DNA from: Spisula solida
Taxonomy: Eukaryota; Mollusca; Bivalvia; Venerida; Mactridae
NCBI GenBank assembly: GCA_947247005.1
Contig: OX365944.1
Location: 21,613,501 to 21,677,500 of the forward strand
Direction: 5' to 3'
DNA length: 64,000 bases
This document shows, piece by piece, positions 46,101 through 58,477 of the stretch. The stretch's first letter is position 1, and every line of letters begins with the position of its first letter. Under the pieces are notes generated by a model that saw only the letters and a list, made by a program, of their open reading frames with translations, was not told where the DNA came from and did not search any database. Made by a program: the position numbers and the translations under genes.

Positions 46101-49100
46101 TTCTTTGCGTTGTAAATTCGTGGATAACAAAACATGGAAGGGTTAACCTTAGAAGTTTTGAATTCGGGAGATCGATTAATTGTGGAGATTAGATTTCGTG
46201 GTCGAGTTTAACAAAAATTCGAAAAATAATGATTTAACAGTACAGTATTCTGTATTTAGCGACAATTTTTTTCAATACGTATGACTGATGTTCCGTTTGC
46301 CAAAACTTAAATAATTTGTCAGTACAGACAGGCTTATCTATAAGTCGTATTAAGTTATAAATCGATATATGATATCGTACATAATACTATTATTGTTTAT
46401 TTTGTAATTAACGGAACTTTAGAGATTCAGCAATTGTTTACAGAATATATATAATGTAGGTTAGATCCGCCAGGTTATTGACAATTGAACATACCTATAA
46501 GATTATTTTGCAGATTGGAAAATATTCCTCAGTTTTTTCCCATGCATGTCTACACGTTTAAAGTATGTGAGTGTACAGTTTACCCTCACCATATATATCT
46601 ATCTACATGTGTCTTTATGATACGCGAATCTGTCCTTACTGACCATCATATCACGGTGCGCGAGAATAAAAGAAATAGCAGGACGTGATAGGAGAGTTAG
46701 AAGAGAAAGGCGCTGTTCCAATTCAGAAAAATTAAGGAAGAAAAAGTAAGTTCCCAGCTGTGGTACCTCCTCAAAGGCTATGACCGATCCGGCTTGCATG
46801 GCGCTAAAAGGGGAGTGTCACCGCCGGCCTAGCTTAGGGGCCGTATCACTGGAAATACTACAACTGGTCCAGTGGAGGAGATTTCTCATTAGAAGGGTTA
46901 AGTAGAGATCGAGCTCCATCTTGAAGTGTGCCAAACAGGCCCCTGATAGACAGAGGCTGGTGGAGACCTGTTGAGCAACGAACTCTCTTTAGCAACTCCA
47001 ATTAAGAAAAAAAGTATCTCTCTTGAAAGATAGCGCATTTGATGGGCCATAACTAGTTGATATCCAATTACTTTAATACAAATATCGTTATTTCATCATG
47101 ATCACATCGGCCTTTAGGCATTGCAATATTTACCGAAACAAACGGAAATGGCCGGAACTTCCGAACCCTTTTTGCTTTTATTTTCCTTCGGAATAATAAT
47201 TAAGTATACAAATGTTCGACCATACGAAATTTAATTTTACCCAAATTCAGGAAACTTGATTTCACAAAACTTTATACCAAAGAAAATAAATTATTTTAGT
47301 AAATAACGGAACAGAGCACAGAAAAAGAACCTAAACAGAGCACAGAACAAGTAACTGAACAGACCACAGACAACATAACACATGACGGAACAGAGCACAG
47401 ACAACAGAACACATGACGGAACAGAGCACAGACAACAGAACACATGACGGAACAGAGCACATATAAAAGAACTAAAGAGAGCACAGAACAAATGACGAAC
47501 AAATCACATATATACGAACTGAAGAGAGCATAGAACAAATGACGGAACACAGCACATACCCAGTAACTGAACAGAGCATAGAACAAATAATGAAACAGAG
47601 CACATAACAAGTAACTGAACAGAGCACATAACAAGTAACTGAACAGAGCACATAACAAGAAACTGAACAGAGCACATAACAAGTAACAAAACAGAGCACA
47701 TAACAAGTAACTGAACAGAGCACATAACAAGTAACAAAACAGAGCACAGAACAAGTAACTGAACAGAGCACAGAACAAGTAACTGAACAGAGCACATACC
47801 CAGTGACTGAACAGAGCACATAACAAGTAACTGAACAGAGCACATACCCAGTAACTGAACAGAGCACATAACAAGTAACTGAACAGAGCACATAACAAGT
47901 AACTGAACAGAGCACATATAAAGTAACAAAACAGAGCACAGAACAAGTAACTGAACAGAGCACATACCCAGTAACTGAACAGAGCACATAACAAGTAACT
48001 GAACAGAGCACATATAAAGTAACAAAACAGAGCACAGAACAAGTAACTGAACAGAGCACAAAACAAGTAACTGAACAGAGCACATACCCAGTGACTGAAC
48101 AGAGCACACACCCAGTGACTGAACAGAGCATAAAACAAATAATGAAACAGAGCACATAACAAGTAACTGAACAGAGCACAGAACAATGAACTGAACAGAG
48201 CACAGAACATGGAACTGAACATAGCACAGAAAAAGGAACAGCACAACAGATAATATGAATTAATGCGTCACAGGACAATGAATTGAACAGAGAACAGAAC
48301 ACAACACAAGTAAGTGAAGAGAGCACACAACAAATAACTGGACAGAGCACTGAACAAGTAAATGAAGAGAGCACAGAACCAGTAGCTGAACAGAGCAAAG
48401 AACAAGTAACTGAACAGAGCACATAACAAGCAGCTCAACAGAGCACAGACCCAGAAATTGAACAGAGCACAGAACAAGTAAATGAACGGAGCGCATAACA
48501 AGTAATTGAACAGAGCACATAACAAGTAACTGAACAGAGCACATAACAAATAATTGAACAGAGCACAGAACTAGGAACTGGACAGAGTACAGAACAAGTA
48601 ACTGAACAGAGCACATAACAAGTAATTGAACAGAGCACATAACAAGTAACTGAACAGAGCACATAACAAGTAATTGAACAGAGCACATAACAAGTAATTG
48701 AACAGAGCACATAACAAGTAACTGAACAGAGCACATAACAAGTAATTGAACAGAGCACATAACAAGTAACTGAACAGAGCACAGAACAAATAATTGAACA
48801 GAGCTCAGAACAAGTAACTGAACAGAGCACAGAACAAATAATTGAACAGAGCTCAGGACAAGTAACTGAACAGAGCACAGAACAAATAATTGAACAGAGC
48901 TCAGAACAAGTAACTGAACAGAGCACAGAACAAATAACGGAACAGAGCACAGAACCAGAAACAGTACAACAGATAACATGAAACAATGCGTCACAGGACA
49001 ATGTATTAAACATAGCACAGAACAAGGAACTGGTTACAGCACAGAACAAAGCACCGACCTGGTACTGAGCATAGCACAGAACAAGGAACTGGTTACAGCA

Positions 49101-52100
49101 CAGAACAAGGGACTGGTTACATAGCACAGAACAAGGAACTGAACAGAGCACAGAACAAGGACCTGAACATAGCACATAACAAGAACCTGGACATAACACA
49201 TAACAAGGACCTGAAAATAGCACATTACAAGGATCGTAACAGTACACCGAACAAGGAACTGAAGGGGCACAGAACAAGGCAATGACGACAGTACAGAACA
49301 GAGCACACGATAATGAACTGAACAAAGTACATGATAGGAACTGAACATAGTTCAGAACAAGGAAGAGAACAGAGAACTGAGAACAGAGCACACAACAAGA
49401 CGAGACGAGATAAGACACACAACGAAGCAAGGAACAGAAGTTAAGACACAGAACAAAACCTCGAAAAGAACACAGAACAAAAGGGAACACTGGACAGAAT
49501 GACATGTAAACAGATAGACACGGAACAGAACATAGAACAGCACAGAACACTACAACGATCTGCTTTACATAATTATTCTGTTGATGTGTATACGGTATTT
49601 CTCATCGCACATGTTCACATAAATTCAATGATCTTTTCATTTATGGAATTTAGCACTTAACAAGCCATTAACACACAAAAGTACAATGTACTAGTCTGTA
49701 AATTGAATGTAGTCAAATAACTTGTCCTTGGGTTGGCAGTTTGGGTGAAATCTGACTCTAATAAAACATTCCCAAACAATTAGGCGACTTGCACTACCAA
49801 CCTAAACCCTGTTTAACTAGATCGTGTTATTTAGTGTGGTATGCCAAACTTTGTTGGATTTCCGTTTTTGTTTCTTAAGAAAATCTCAAAGTTCTTTTTA
49901 CATTTGTCGGTCAGCTAACATTAACAGTTTTGGCCAAAACGATTCTTAGTTAAACTGTAAATTTTCCTACAAGTGGCTCCAAAACAACACAGTGACCAGA
50001 CCGTTTAGTTTATACTGATTCATTTAAGGTTGATTGTGAAACAAGTTTTTACAATATATATATTTATCTCCATCGACATATTATTACAGGTGGTACCCAG
50101 TATCCATCGTCATGAGGTTATTAGGGAGAAGCCAGCTTTTCCTTCTCTATGCTGAGCGTCTAGCAAGGGAATTACTGGTACCATTTCCATTTCGTCTTTG
50201 ATATGGTGATATGGTGCAGTCTGGGATGGAACACAAAACATGTCCATGTTCTACAAATAGGCTATCGAGGGGCACGAAGAGAGGATGACATGCATAAGTC
50301 CGGGAAAATAGTCCATATCTGTTTTTACCATCTAGCTTTGATAACCAAGAGCATATTTTTCTATAGTTTACATTTGGGCTGATTGCTAAATACGTGTCAT
50401 GTTGCTTTCATTTTCTGTTTAATATATGGTCTGCATATACACGTGAGAGAATTATGTTTATGAGTGTATCATGTTACGATCATTTCGGACCTTTTTCACA
50501 ATACATAGTACATGTATAGTAATATGCTTTGTCGATTTACAATAAAGTGGCCTTTAATGTGCCAAGATTTTCAACCGACGTGTCTCACAGCGTAGAAATG
50601 TTAATAATTCTTAATAATAAAAAAACATGAAACAATGTATTAGTCATCTCTTTGATTAAATCATTAGACATAATATCGATTGTCTGACGAAATGATCACC
50701 CCTTTCTAGATGCAATAAATCGGTTTATCTATATTCAAGCCCATATTTAAATATTGTTAGTAGAGCAAAGTTTGTCAACATAATGCATGGTGTCAGACAC
50801 TTAGCTATCAACTATAAGCATGATGTGTGCCAGTTTGGACTGTTGCCTAATTTATAAGGTAAGCGACGAATGCATGCTGTCTTATCGCTAGTTATATGTT
50901 AGATAGAGTGCATGCGGCATTACTTTAAATTTTCAGCTTATAAAATACCACACTCATTGCACCCAAAATAAATGACAAATACATTAATCTAATAGAAGCA
51001 CGTGTATTACTGTAAAATCATTACTTTTTGTGGGGGATTTAATTTCGTGGATTCCGTGGATGACTTCAAACACGAAATTAAATCGCCAATGAAAAATTAT
51101 ATCAATAAACCTGTCACATTTACAGTGGCTGCCATACTGGCTTTCAAGTTCAGTGAGACATAAGAATGTTTTTTTGGAAATTTATTGTATAACAACATGT
51201 AATTATATAATTATCATATATTTTGAAATGCTATGTGTAACTTGCCGTTTGTAATATATAATTGTTTGTATTTATATATGTGATTCATGGACCAATGGCC
51301 TAAACTCTTGAAATAAACTTATGTTTCATTTTTGAATGATTTCTGATAATTTGAATGAATTTTGAATCTGTTAATTTTCTTAGTAAGGGGTTTATTAAAA
51401 TCAAATATTTCAAGATCCATATGGAAACAGAAAGATGAAAATCAAATATCTGAGTTGTGTCTTCTTTACGTCTTTTGTTTATTTTACTAATTTGTTCAAG
51501 AGAATGTATTTTGAGATTTTGACAGTAATTTTGATTTTATTATTAGGGTATTTTAATACCTTTGTTACATTTAGGCTACTTGTTTTATGGATATTTTAAC
51601 ACACGTGTGACGTCACAGGAGTAACAAGGACATTATATAACATTCAATGAATGTACATTAACTAATTACATACATGCAATAAAACTTTGCCGCCATACAA
51701 TAGTATCAAATTATTATTATTCCTATAAACCGACGTATTTGCAACAGTAAAAGAAAGTAGCACGTTTGATATTTCGGCCGGAAGAACTATCATGGGATAA
51801 CTTAAAAAATACATTTGTTTCCACATTGAATTTATGAAACTGGTTGAATAAAATTGATAAAATTCTCGGCAGAGTCTCGCATTTCATTCACCTCGCTTAA
51901 TAAATTCAATTTGAAACCACAGTAACAGTTTGAAATGTTAACCTACCTCCACAACGGGTTGTGTTTTTTCGTATTTCGCCGAATATCGTAATTTTACTGG
52001 CGGGAAGAATCCATTTATTCCACGGCGACGTTTATGTGCACTCATTTTTGATACATTAAATTCCACAACTTTAGGTTGAGTGGTTGGCCTAGTCATGAAT

Positions 52101-52450
52101 CTCTTAGCGAACTCTGACGATGAACTCCCAGTAAGTCCTAATTTCTTATTCTGTACCCCACCACCTTTCTGTGAACCCACAGCCGGATCTAACATATCCG
52201 ACAGGGTAAAAGTGTGTGGTTTGGGCGGGATACTGCGGTATATCAGGTTACTGGAGCCCGAACCCGCACCGCCAGCCACCCGAGGGTTCTGGCTAACCAT
52301 ACCGTTAGTCGTTGTAGCCACTATGCTGTAACCCGTCTCGTTAACTCCACATGACTGTGCCACAACAGGGATATAATCTAGAGAGGCGATCGGTGGTAGC
52401 TTTGTGTTAACATTAATACCACTAGTTAGGTTATGTCGGATAGAAGGCAT
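42807..52450 (-). CDS. Two-exon gene, 278-residue basic Ser/Arg-rich protein, unrecognised
   Basis: Exon 1 (52450-51947, 168 codons from ATG) ends GAG|GTAGGT. Exon 2 (43139-42807) follows TATTTCCAG in the same phase and ends in TAA, giving 278 residues. No domain recognised. Visible features are an N-terminus with LPPIASLDYIPVV, a Gly/Ser-rich stretch (59-68), HTFTLSDMLDP (79-89), KRRR (140-143) as a possible nuclear signal, a proline block joining the exons (LPPPGPRLIP), an Arg/Ser-rich patch (187-208), FEFDDLSFAPPPKK (229-242) and a C-terminal LPWVFRYKVKRNMNELSKIL. The clean in-phase splice and non-repetitive composition support a real gene. Function unknown. Confidence 0.7.
43195..43575 (-). 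repeat. 54-base tandem repeat upstream of orphan gene exon 2
   Basis: Seven copies of a unit around CTGTAGCTAAATTTATGTAT, with GATGTTAAGACTTTCTGTTC following. The four central copies are nearly identical, so expansion is recent. 54 is divisible by three, which leaves a repeated open frame (SLNIIHKFSYSLRRLRT) with no support as protein. Confidence 0.95.
44981..45474 (+). mobile_element. MITE with TAAAGG...CCTTTA ends, copy 2
   Basis: Matches the reverse complement of 135-657 throughout (ATTGGTGTGTTGCAAAAATA, CATAAAGCAACCGCCAGTGG and so on) but lacks the central palindrome. It lies in the orphan gene intron. Confidence 0.75.
45855..46250. mobile_element. Foldback element with ~90-base hairpin core
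   Basis: ATCACAGGAACTTGCAT to CACTGGGCC (45899 to about 45965) is inverted at about 46000-46086 around a loop near 45985. Outer ends ACTGTAAAATCAAATATTTTC and GAAAAATAATGATTTAACAG are also inverted. The ACTGTAAAATCA end recurs at 51008. The hairpin is AT-rich with A and T runs on each arm. Confidence 0.75.
47303..49551 (-). repeat. 2.25 kb minisatellite of 24-base units
   Basis: Roughly 90 copies of AACAGAGCACATAACAAGTAACTG and variants. Because 24 is eight codons and the minus-strand unit has no stop in any frame, all three minus frames stay open for hundreds of codons (themes QLLVMCSV, SYLLCALF, VTCYVLCS). These are repeat artefacts until shown otherwise. Both edges are more degenerate than the middle, as expected from unequal crossover. 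It sits in the orphan gene intron. Confidence 0.97.
49560..51940. other. Remainder of the orphan gene intron, no gene seen
   Basis: AT-rich sequence with no convincing coding segment. One recognisable item is an ACTGTAAAATCATTACTTTT / TTTCGTGG repeat end at 51008-51105, related to 45855-46250. Confidence 0.5.
51947..52450 (-). CDS. Orphan gene exon 1 (residues 1-168)
   Basis: Begins ATG CCT TCT ATC CGA in the context GCTACAATGC and stays open through KYEKTQPVVE to the donor GAG|GTAGGT. Reading past the donor reaches a stop after two codons. CpG-bearing codons are frequent compared with ATAD5 introns. Confidence 0.7.
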
Positions 52451-53258
52451 TGTAGCAATACTTTATATCAATTCATTCAGTTTAAAAGCTTCCATCGGCT
52501 TTACGTACCTTATCTCATATATCCGATCATACGACGCAAAGTCTACAATACGATTGCTTTAAAACATTAACGTTAGCGATTCATATCACGATATAAGCTA
52601 TTTGTATGGAGTTTTCAAGCTCGACACTTTGAAACGATCAATTCTCGTAACATTTTGTATAATAGTGTACAAAAAAACTATATACTTAATACGCCTTTTG
52701 CAAGCGTGTAGCACAAGCGGGGATTATATATACGTTCAAAACACTCATCTTAAGGTTTTTTGAAACCTTATCGGCTAATACATAATTGAAGAAATTGGAT
52801 TTTCTATATTAAGATCATAAAAATTTAGTTTACCCCGGCTTTGTTGTGTTGCCAAAACATTAAAGTAAGATTATTAAGAATGCGATCAACAATTTATCAT
52901 TGACGGTTTAGGATTAAAATTATGTAGATCACTTCTATCCGGCACACGCTAACACCCTTGTTATACACTTCTCGAGACCTCTTCACATTCAATTATTTTT
53001 AGAAAATATATCTTCATTGATATTTGATTGGTTTGGTTGACGTTTTTAGTTCTTATTCAATCCCCCGGCTAGCACAGTTGGTATAGCCAAATACCATAAT
53101 GTCATACGCATGTCTTTTCTAGCCTTAGACTGTCCCTGACGATCTGCTGGTATTCACTCAGTATTCGAATTATCAATTCTCTGCGTTCTGCTATAGCAAA
53201 AAACTTGCACTTGTTTATACAATAGAAGTTTTTTTCTAGTACTAATTTTCTAAAATTA

Positions 53259-53300
53259 CCTTATTTAGTCCGTGACGCCATTTTGTTGTAATTTGCGACC
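53259..53300 (-). promoter_or_regulatory. Candidate noncoding first exon and YY1/CRE-type start site of the orphan gene
   Basis: The minus strand reads AAAATGGCGTCACGG, then ACTAAATAAG|GTAATT. AAAATGGCG is the YY1 core-promoter motif and GCGTCA a CRE half-site. The run ends in a plausible donor about 800 bases upstream of the orphan gene ATG. The enclosed ATG opens only a six-codon frame (MASRTK). No transcript evidence. Confidence 0.3.
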
Positions 53301-53309
53301 CTTTAGGAA

Positions 53310-56300
53310 AAGTGCTGTTAACATCAACAAAGACGTCAAGTCAAAAGTTGCGACCTATAAGCGTAACACAATACGCGTAACGTAAACATTTTGCGAGGGG
53401 TCACCTAAATGCTATAATTTTACATCAGGCATATTTTTATTTCATGTTGTATTTTTAATACATAACATATTACCATTAAATCATATTTCAAATGTAATAC
53501 AAACACTATAAAAGTGCAAATTATTCGCTTTAATAACACCTAAATATAAGTGTGTTTTTATTCTTTCAAATGACGTCAATTTTTTTAAGGTAGGACAATT
53601 TTAAGTACTCACTCATCTGTATATAGAAATGTCATTATTGCAGGTATTTCAAAGACAAGACCCTTATTTTACACAGGAAAATAAGCGAAATTGATAAAAC
53701 AATTTAAAATACAAAAGGCAAATATGGAAAAGTGTTTATTTTTGTATATTAAAATACTTGGAGTATTTTTTAGTTATTTTTTTAAAGTGGGACAATTTTA
53801 AGTACTCGTATTCCGGTGGTCACTACAAACAAAGCAAATGCTTATTTCGTTTATCATTACTTATACAGATTTAGTGAAGAAAGCGAACGAAACTTTTCTT
53901 ACAATCGTTAAATTTTATGAGTTAGTAAATTTTTGTCATCATTTTAAAGCTCAACATGTCTTATTTTTTAGCTATTTTAAGGGAAAATGACGTAACACAC
54001 TAGCTCTGGAAAACACATCCATCTCGTTTATCAGGTTCATATGTACTTAGGCTAATGGACCCAATAAAAAAGGCTTCAACATCGTTCTAAATCAAAAAAG
54101 CTTCCACGTCGTTCTTCGAACACGAATATCAACCTTCACCGCCCCTGCATCAGGTAACAGGCACCTGAAAAAACTGTGTTACATTCGATCGCACGTACTT
54201 TGTATAAAATGGGTTGAGAATTGAAATCGCTATTATTGCCATAATTACTGCTCCATAATTGTGACAGGTTCTTTAAGTATAGAGCACTGTCCTTTGTTGA
54301 CGTGTACAGCATTTATGTCAATAATAAATACTTTACCTCGGTAATAATCAATGGCTTTGTCGTCGATTATAAAACAAGTTTATTTTTATGCCAAAAACTA
54401 TTTCAGAATAAAACTATAGATACAATGTTTGTGTTTATCGAACACAATATCGATCACAAATGGGTTTATATACTTTGGGTAACTAAATTAATTGAATTTC
54501 ACAAGTAGGTGATCTAAAATATCTCTTAACGAATTCGCAGCTCGGTATGTATAGGCTTCGTGTCACTGAGAGTTAAGAAAAAATAACATACAGCGCGATC
54601 TTCAGCTATCACCATCTGTTTTTTACGGGAGTTAAAGCACACACGTATTATATATATATAAGGGTAAAAATAATGCCTAGATTTTCTTCCGGATCGTTTC
54701 ACATTTTTTCATTCCAACCGTCGACCAATTTTCAGTTGCTTTGCATCGTGTCCGAGTTTATAGAGCACATGCCTACTGCCATGAATTGGTCAAATTATAA
54801 AACGTATAAGATCGAAGAAAACGGTGAAACTCGAAACCAGCAATCATTTTCTTGAAAATAAAAAAAATCCCCGTCATTTTGAGAAACAATTTAAGGACAG
54901 ATATCAATCAATTTATTTATTATGGCCTGGTATTGTCTCCAATTGATTATAACATGGTTCGATATTAGAATACAAAGACTAATTGCACCCATATCTCGTG
55001 GCCTAAAACCCCACTGCCACATTTATTACATGTCCATGAATAGCTTTGATGAGTAACACATAGTTTTCGAAGTTCACATCTTATCTTTATGGCCGTGTGC
55101 GAGCCGTGAGGCATTTAAAAACATGTACCGTACCTATTTGTCATGTTTTTTTGTCTTTATACAACCGAAATTACGCCATAAGTTCGGGAATTTATCGAAA
55201 TGTGCTGCGACATTTATTTTGCAATATACAGTTCATTTTTCGTCTTTATAACAGTAACATCAGCCAAATTCAACTACAATCCCATTTTTTTTTATAAAAA
55301 ATAAGAATATTTTGAGAAAACGGAACATTACGAATATCCAAACAAATCCAGCGTTCCGAAAACTGATAAAACTGTACAGACAACACACCCAATGCGGACC
55401 ATCTATACTGGTCACGAATAATCCGGCATGATACTAAATACATTTGTTAAAGGATCCTAGTTCAAACTATACTAGGTATTTCAGGTTTATGGCAACTGAA
55501 ACTTGGACTTTCAGCTGTTATGTTTCATTTCCTCTGCAGTTGTGTGTTGGGCATTGTGCCGGATGATTGTAGTCTGAGTAATTTCGGAGTCGAGTGCTGC
55601 CTGTCTCGTCAGTTTTTTTATTATCACTTTTAACAGCTAGTAGAAACAAAAAGTCATGATGGTGGTGGTCATTACTTATAATACTATATCGCTCAACAGA
55701 GCGCCATTGGTGCAGTTTCATGAAGATTGCAACACAAAGTCGTCATAGTGTGTTCACAGGCCTTTTCTTTCACTTGACCTGCTGACCAAGGTTTGGAACC
55801 ACAGGTCAGTTTCAAACGCTGTCTGAACAGCCACTGAAGCAATCAGTCTGACCAAGTTTCACTAAGGTTGTGGGCAAACATACAGGGTGCACATCGGCTT
55901 TTTCTTTGATTACACCAAGAGGAAGAGTTTCCAATCATTTGGTCTACAGACCTACTGGCATGTGCTAAGCAATTTGGTCCCACTTCATCGAAGAGAAACG
56001 TAATTCATCACATAAATACCATGATATTCCATGTGAGAACAAATCACGGAACAATGTTCTCCAACGTGTGTGATAACAAATGCACATGACGTCACCTGCT
56101 TTTCGGCGCGCAAACATATCGCCGTTGGGTTAAAATAGTTATTTCATATGTGGTTTTGACTAGGTAACTATGGTAATGCGATAAAATGAATCTGTCATTC
56201 GAATTTCGTTGTCTTTGAGATCAACATTTCTTAAACCCGTCACGAGCTCGCCAACGGATCACTTAATAACCTTTGTTTTCTGGTCTCCTTAAGAAATGTT

Positions 56301-57060
56301 GATTTTCAAATACAACTCATGATGGATCCTATATAAATGTATACTTGTATACTGATGACCACACAGCTGGAGTTTGGTTATAATAATCAGATTGAACGCA
56401 GTTCCTCAACATTTTTCAGTCAAATACGGCAGTAGATTCACATAACACCACTTTAACATGGCCCTCAACAAAAAGTAGTAATTCTTTAGACTTTTTGATC
56501 ATCCCATTAAAGCGCAATTTATTTATTTCAGATTGGGTTCGTCCTGTGTTTTTGTATTTACTGAAGAGATATGATGCAAGGAATCCAGGAGCAATACTAT
56601 AGCTTTTTTGGAATATACTCTTTTGTTTCTTTAACATGCCCAGTGTACTCTGCCGATAAACACAAGACTAATGTACCTGTTGGTTACAAAAAAAGTCTTC
56701 CAGGAATTACCCATTGCCCAAAACGAGATTCTAACCAAGGACCTCTTGATCAATAGTGTTATCTACTTCACCATAGTGCACCCACATTAGCATGGTATAA
56801 TTTAAACATCCCCAATATCTTACAAAGACAAATAACCCAGAAGTTCAAAGACATTAAACTCTATATTTTAATATTTAAATAACATCAGAGAAAATAATAC
56901 AATAGCTCAATATTTCATGTGAATGAATACATAATAAGCAGCTACCAATCACAAATGAAAACAAGCAAATAACGTGATAAATGTACATGATTTATAAATG
57001 TGTTTTACAAGGGTCCATAAACCTTGGGTGATTATTTCTATGAAACAACAATAATAACAA
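53310..57060. other. Intergenic stretch, no gene seen
   Basis: AT-rich DNA without convincing exons on either strand. The open frames present are short and unsupported by splice signals. A tRNA-like SINE remnant lies near its end (56700-56780). Confidence 0.5.
56700..56780 (-). repeat. tRNA-derived SINE remnant
   Basis: The minus strand reads GGGTGCACTATGGTGAAGTA (A-box side), then GATCAAGAGGTCC and TTGGTTAGAATCTCG (B-box-like GGTTAGAATC). No intact cloverleaf forms. Confidence 0.5.
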
Positions 57061-57070
57061 ACAAACATCT

Positions 57071-57212
57071 AAGGGCCGTTTCAGGAAAATAGGCCAGGGG
57101 GCAAGAACGAAAAATGAAACATATCTGTACACAGGGATGTAAATGGAATTATAATTCTATGGGTGGTTTTTGGACTGTCATTCTTGCCCCACGGCCTTTT
57201 TCTGGCAACAGC
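57071..57212. mobile_element. Short MITE with AGGGCCGTTTCAGGAAAATA ends
   Basis: Left AGGGCCGTTTCAGGAAAATA then CAGGGGGCAAGAACG. The right end CATTCTTGCCCCACGGCC then CAACAGCCCT is the inverted form. About 140 bases, non-coding. Confidence 0.65.
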
Positions 57213-57414
57213 CCTAACATAAAGTCAATGGTTCTAATAATGTGTCAAATATTTAACACTGCATGGGTGATAATGTTCATTTCTGAATCCTAGAAGTGAC
57301 TGTGTGTAGTATTAAAGTACATTCTAACCAAAAATCTAGCACTACCAGAGACACTGTTCTATAACTGTTCACACTTTTTTTTCAATGGGGTTAACTGTTG
57401 AAAACAAGACTGCG

Positions 57415-57680
57415 TTCAATAAACGCTTATGCCCCCTGTGGAAGCCTCGTCTATAAATAAGTCCAAAATTAGGTCAAGGTGAAGGTCAAAATGGGGTTAG
57501 GTGATACAGGTGTGTGGAGAGTGTTCATATACAACATCCATGCAAGTATAAAAGCTTTGTAGCAAGCCATATTAATGCTAGAAGAAACGGTCAATTTGGG
57601 TTAACCAGGACGGACAGACGGACGAACGGACGGACAGGTGCATCACTATATGCCTCCCGATCTATCGATACGGGGGCATA
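57415..57680 (+). mobile_element. GACGGA-type dispersed repeat, copy 2
   Basis: Near-identical to 4430-4700, including the GGACGGACAGACGGACGAAC run and CCTCCCGATCTATCGATACG. High identity between copies 53 kb apart indicates a recently active family. Confidence 0.75.
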
Positions 57681-57764
57681 AAAAATATGTAAAACATGTA
57701 CCACACATACAAATAAAACAATCTTTACATTTAATGGTAATTGCGTACACGTTTTTTTATTGTT

Positions 57765-57850
57765 GCAGTAGCCGAGTGGTCTAATAATTTCATATGCCAC
57801 ATTACTAGGCGATCGTGCCATATAATATAGATTCAAATCCCACTATAGGT
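57765..57850 (+). repeat. tRNA-like sequence, probably SINE head or tRNA pseudogene
   Basis: GCAGTAGCCGAGTGGTCTAA is a very good class II tRNA A box (as in Leu/Ser tRNAs) and GATTCAAATCC, about 45 bases later, a B box. The acceptor and T stems do not pair well, so a functional tRNA is unlikely. Confidence 0.55.
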
Positions 57851-58477
57851 GCAAACTCTTTAATGATACAAGAAAAGTATGTAGAATCAAATAAAGTCAA
57901 AATTATAGATTTGTTTATTCAATCGCCCTGACATAGAAGCATTTTATATCAAGACCAAGTCTGCAAATCTTTGATTAGGCTAAGACACACAAAGCGGACG
58001 CTCAACAACTAGGCTTTGGAGGTGGCTGTAAATTATTTGCTTATGTAATGAATTTGTGAGTACATGTATTCTGGAACTTTAAAACAATTTCCCAATATAC
58101 AGCAACAAAAATGCATTACTATAATCTATATCCAGAAACATGACAATCTAAATAGAATATACCTAATACAGAATAGAATATACTTATTATTCAGTATATA
58201 TGTTTGTTTCTATTTGGTTTATGGTGTACATATCACCCAAAGGAGATTTTACCTCAAACATTACAAACTCTTAACATTTGAAATGCAAAATATTAAAAAA
58301 TGTAATACTAATGAATTATGAATAAATTAACTTTATGCATGATGTAAGTTCTGAACAATGAAATGACTAATGGTAAGATGTCATGATTGTTTACATTTTA
58401 CAAAAAATGAAAATGTGTAATGATATAACATTAGTTCATACATTTGGTGCAATAAGGTTGTATCTTACAATGTACTA

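Noticed and set aside
47291..49550. Several long minus-strand open frames (246-371 codons) rich in Cys, Leu and Val
   Set aside because: All arise from the 24-base minisatellite, whose unit has no stop in three frames. They overlap each other in different frames and show no domain structure.
47303..49551. CRISPR-like regular repetition
   Set aside because: Units are contiguous and degenerate with no unique spacers, and the DNA is eukaryotic.
57765..57850. Functional tRNA gene
   Set aside because: A and B boxes are present but the acceptor and T stems do not pair; better explained as a SINE head or pseudogene.
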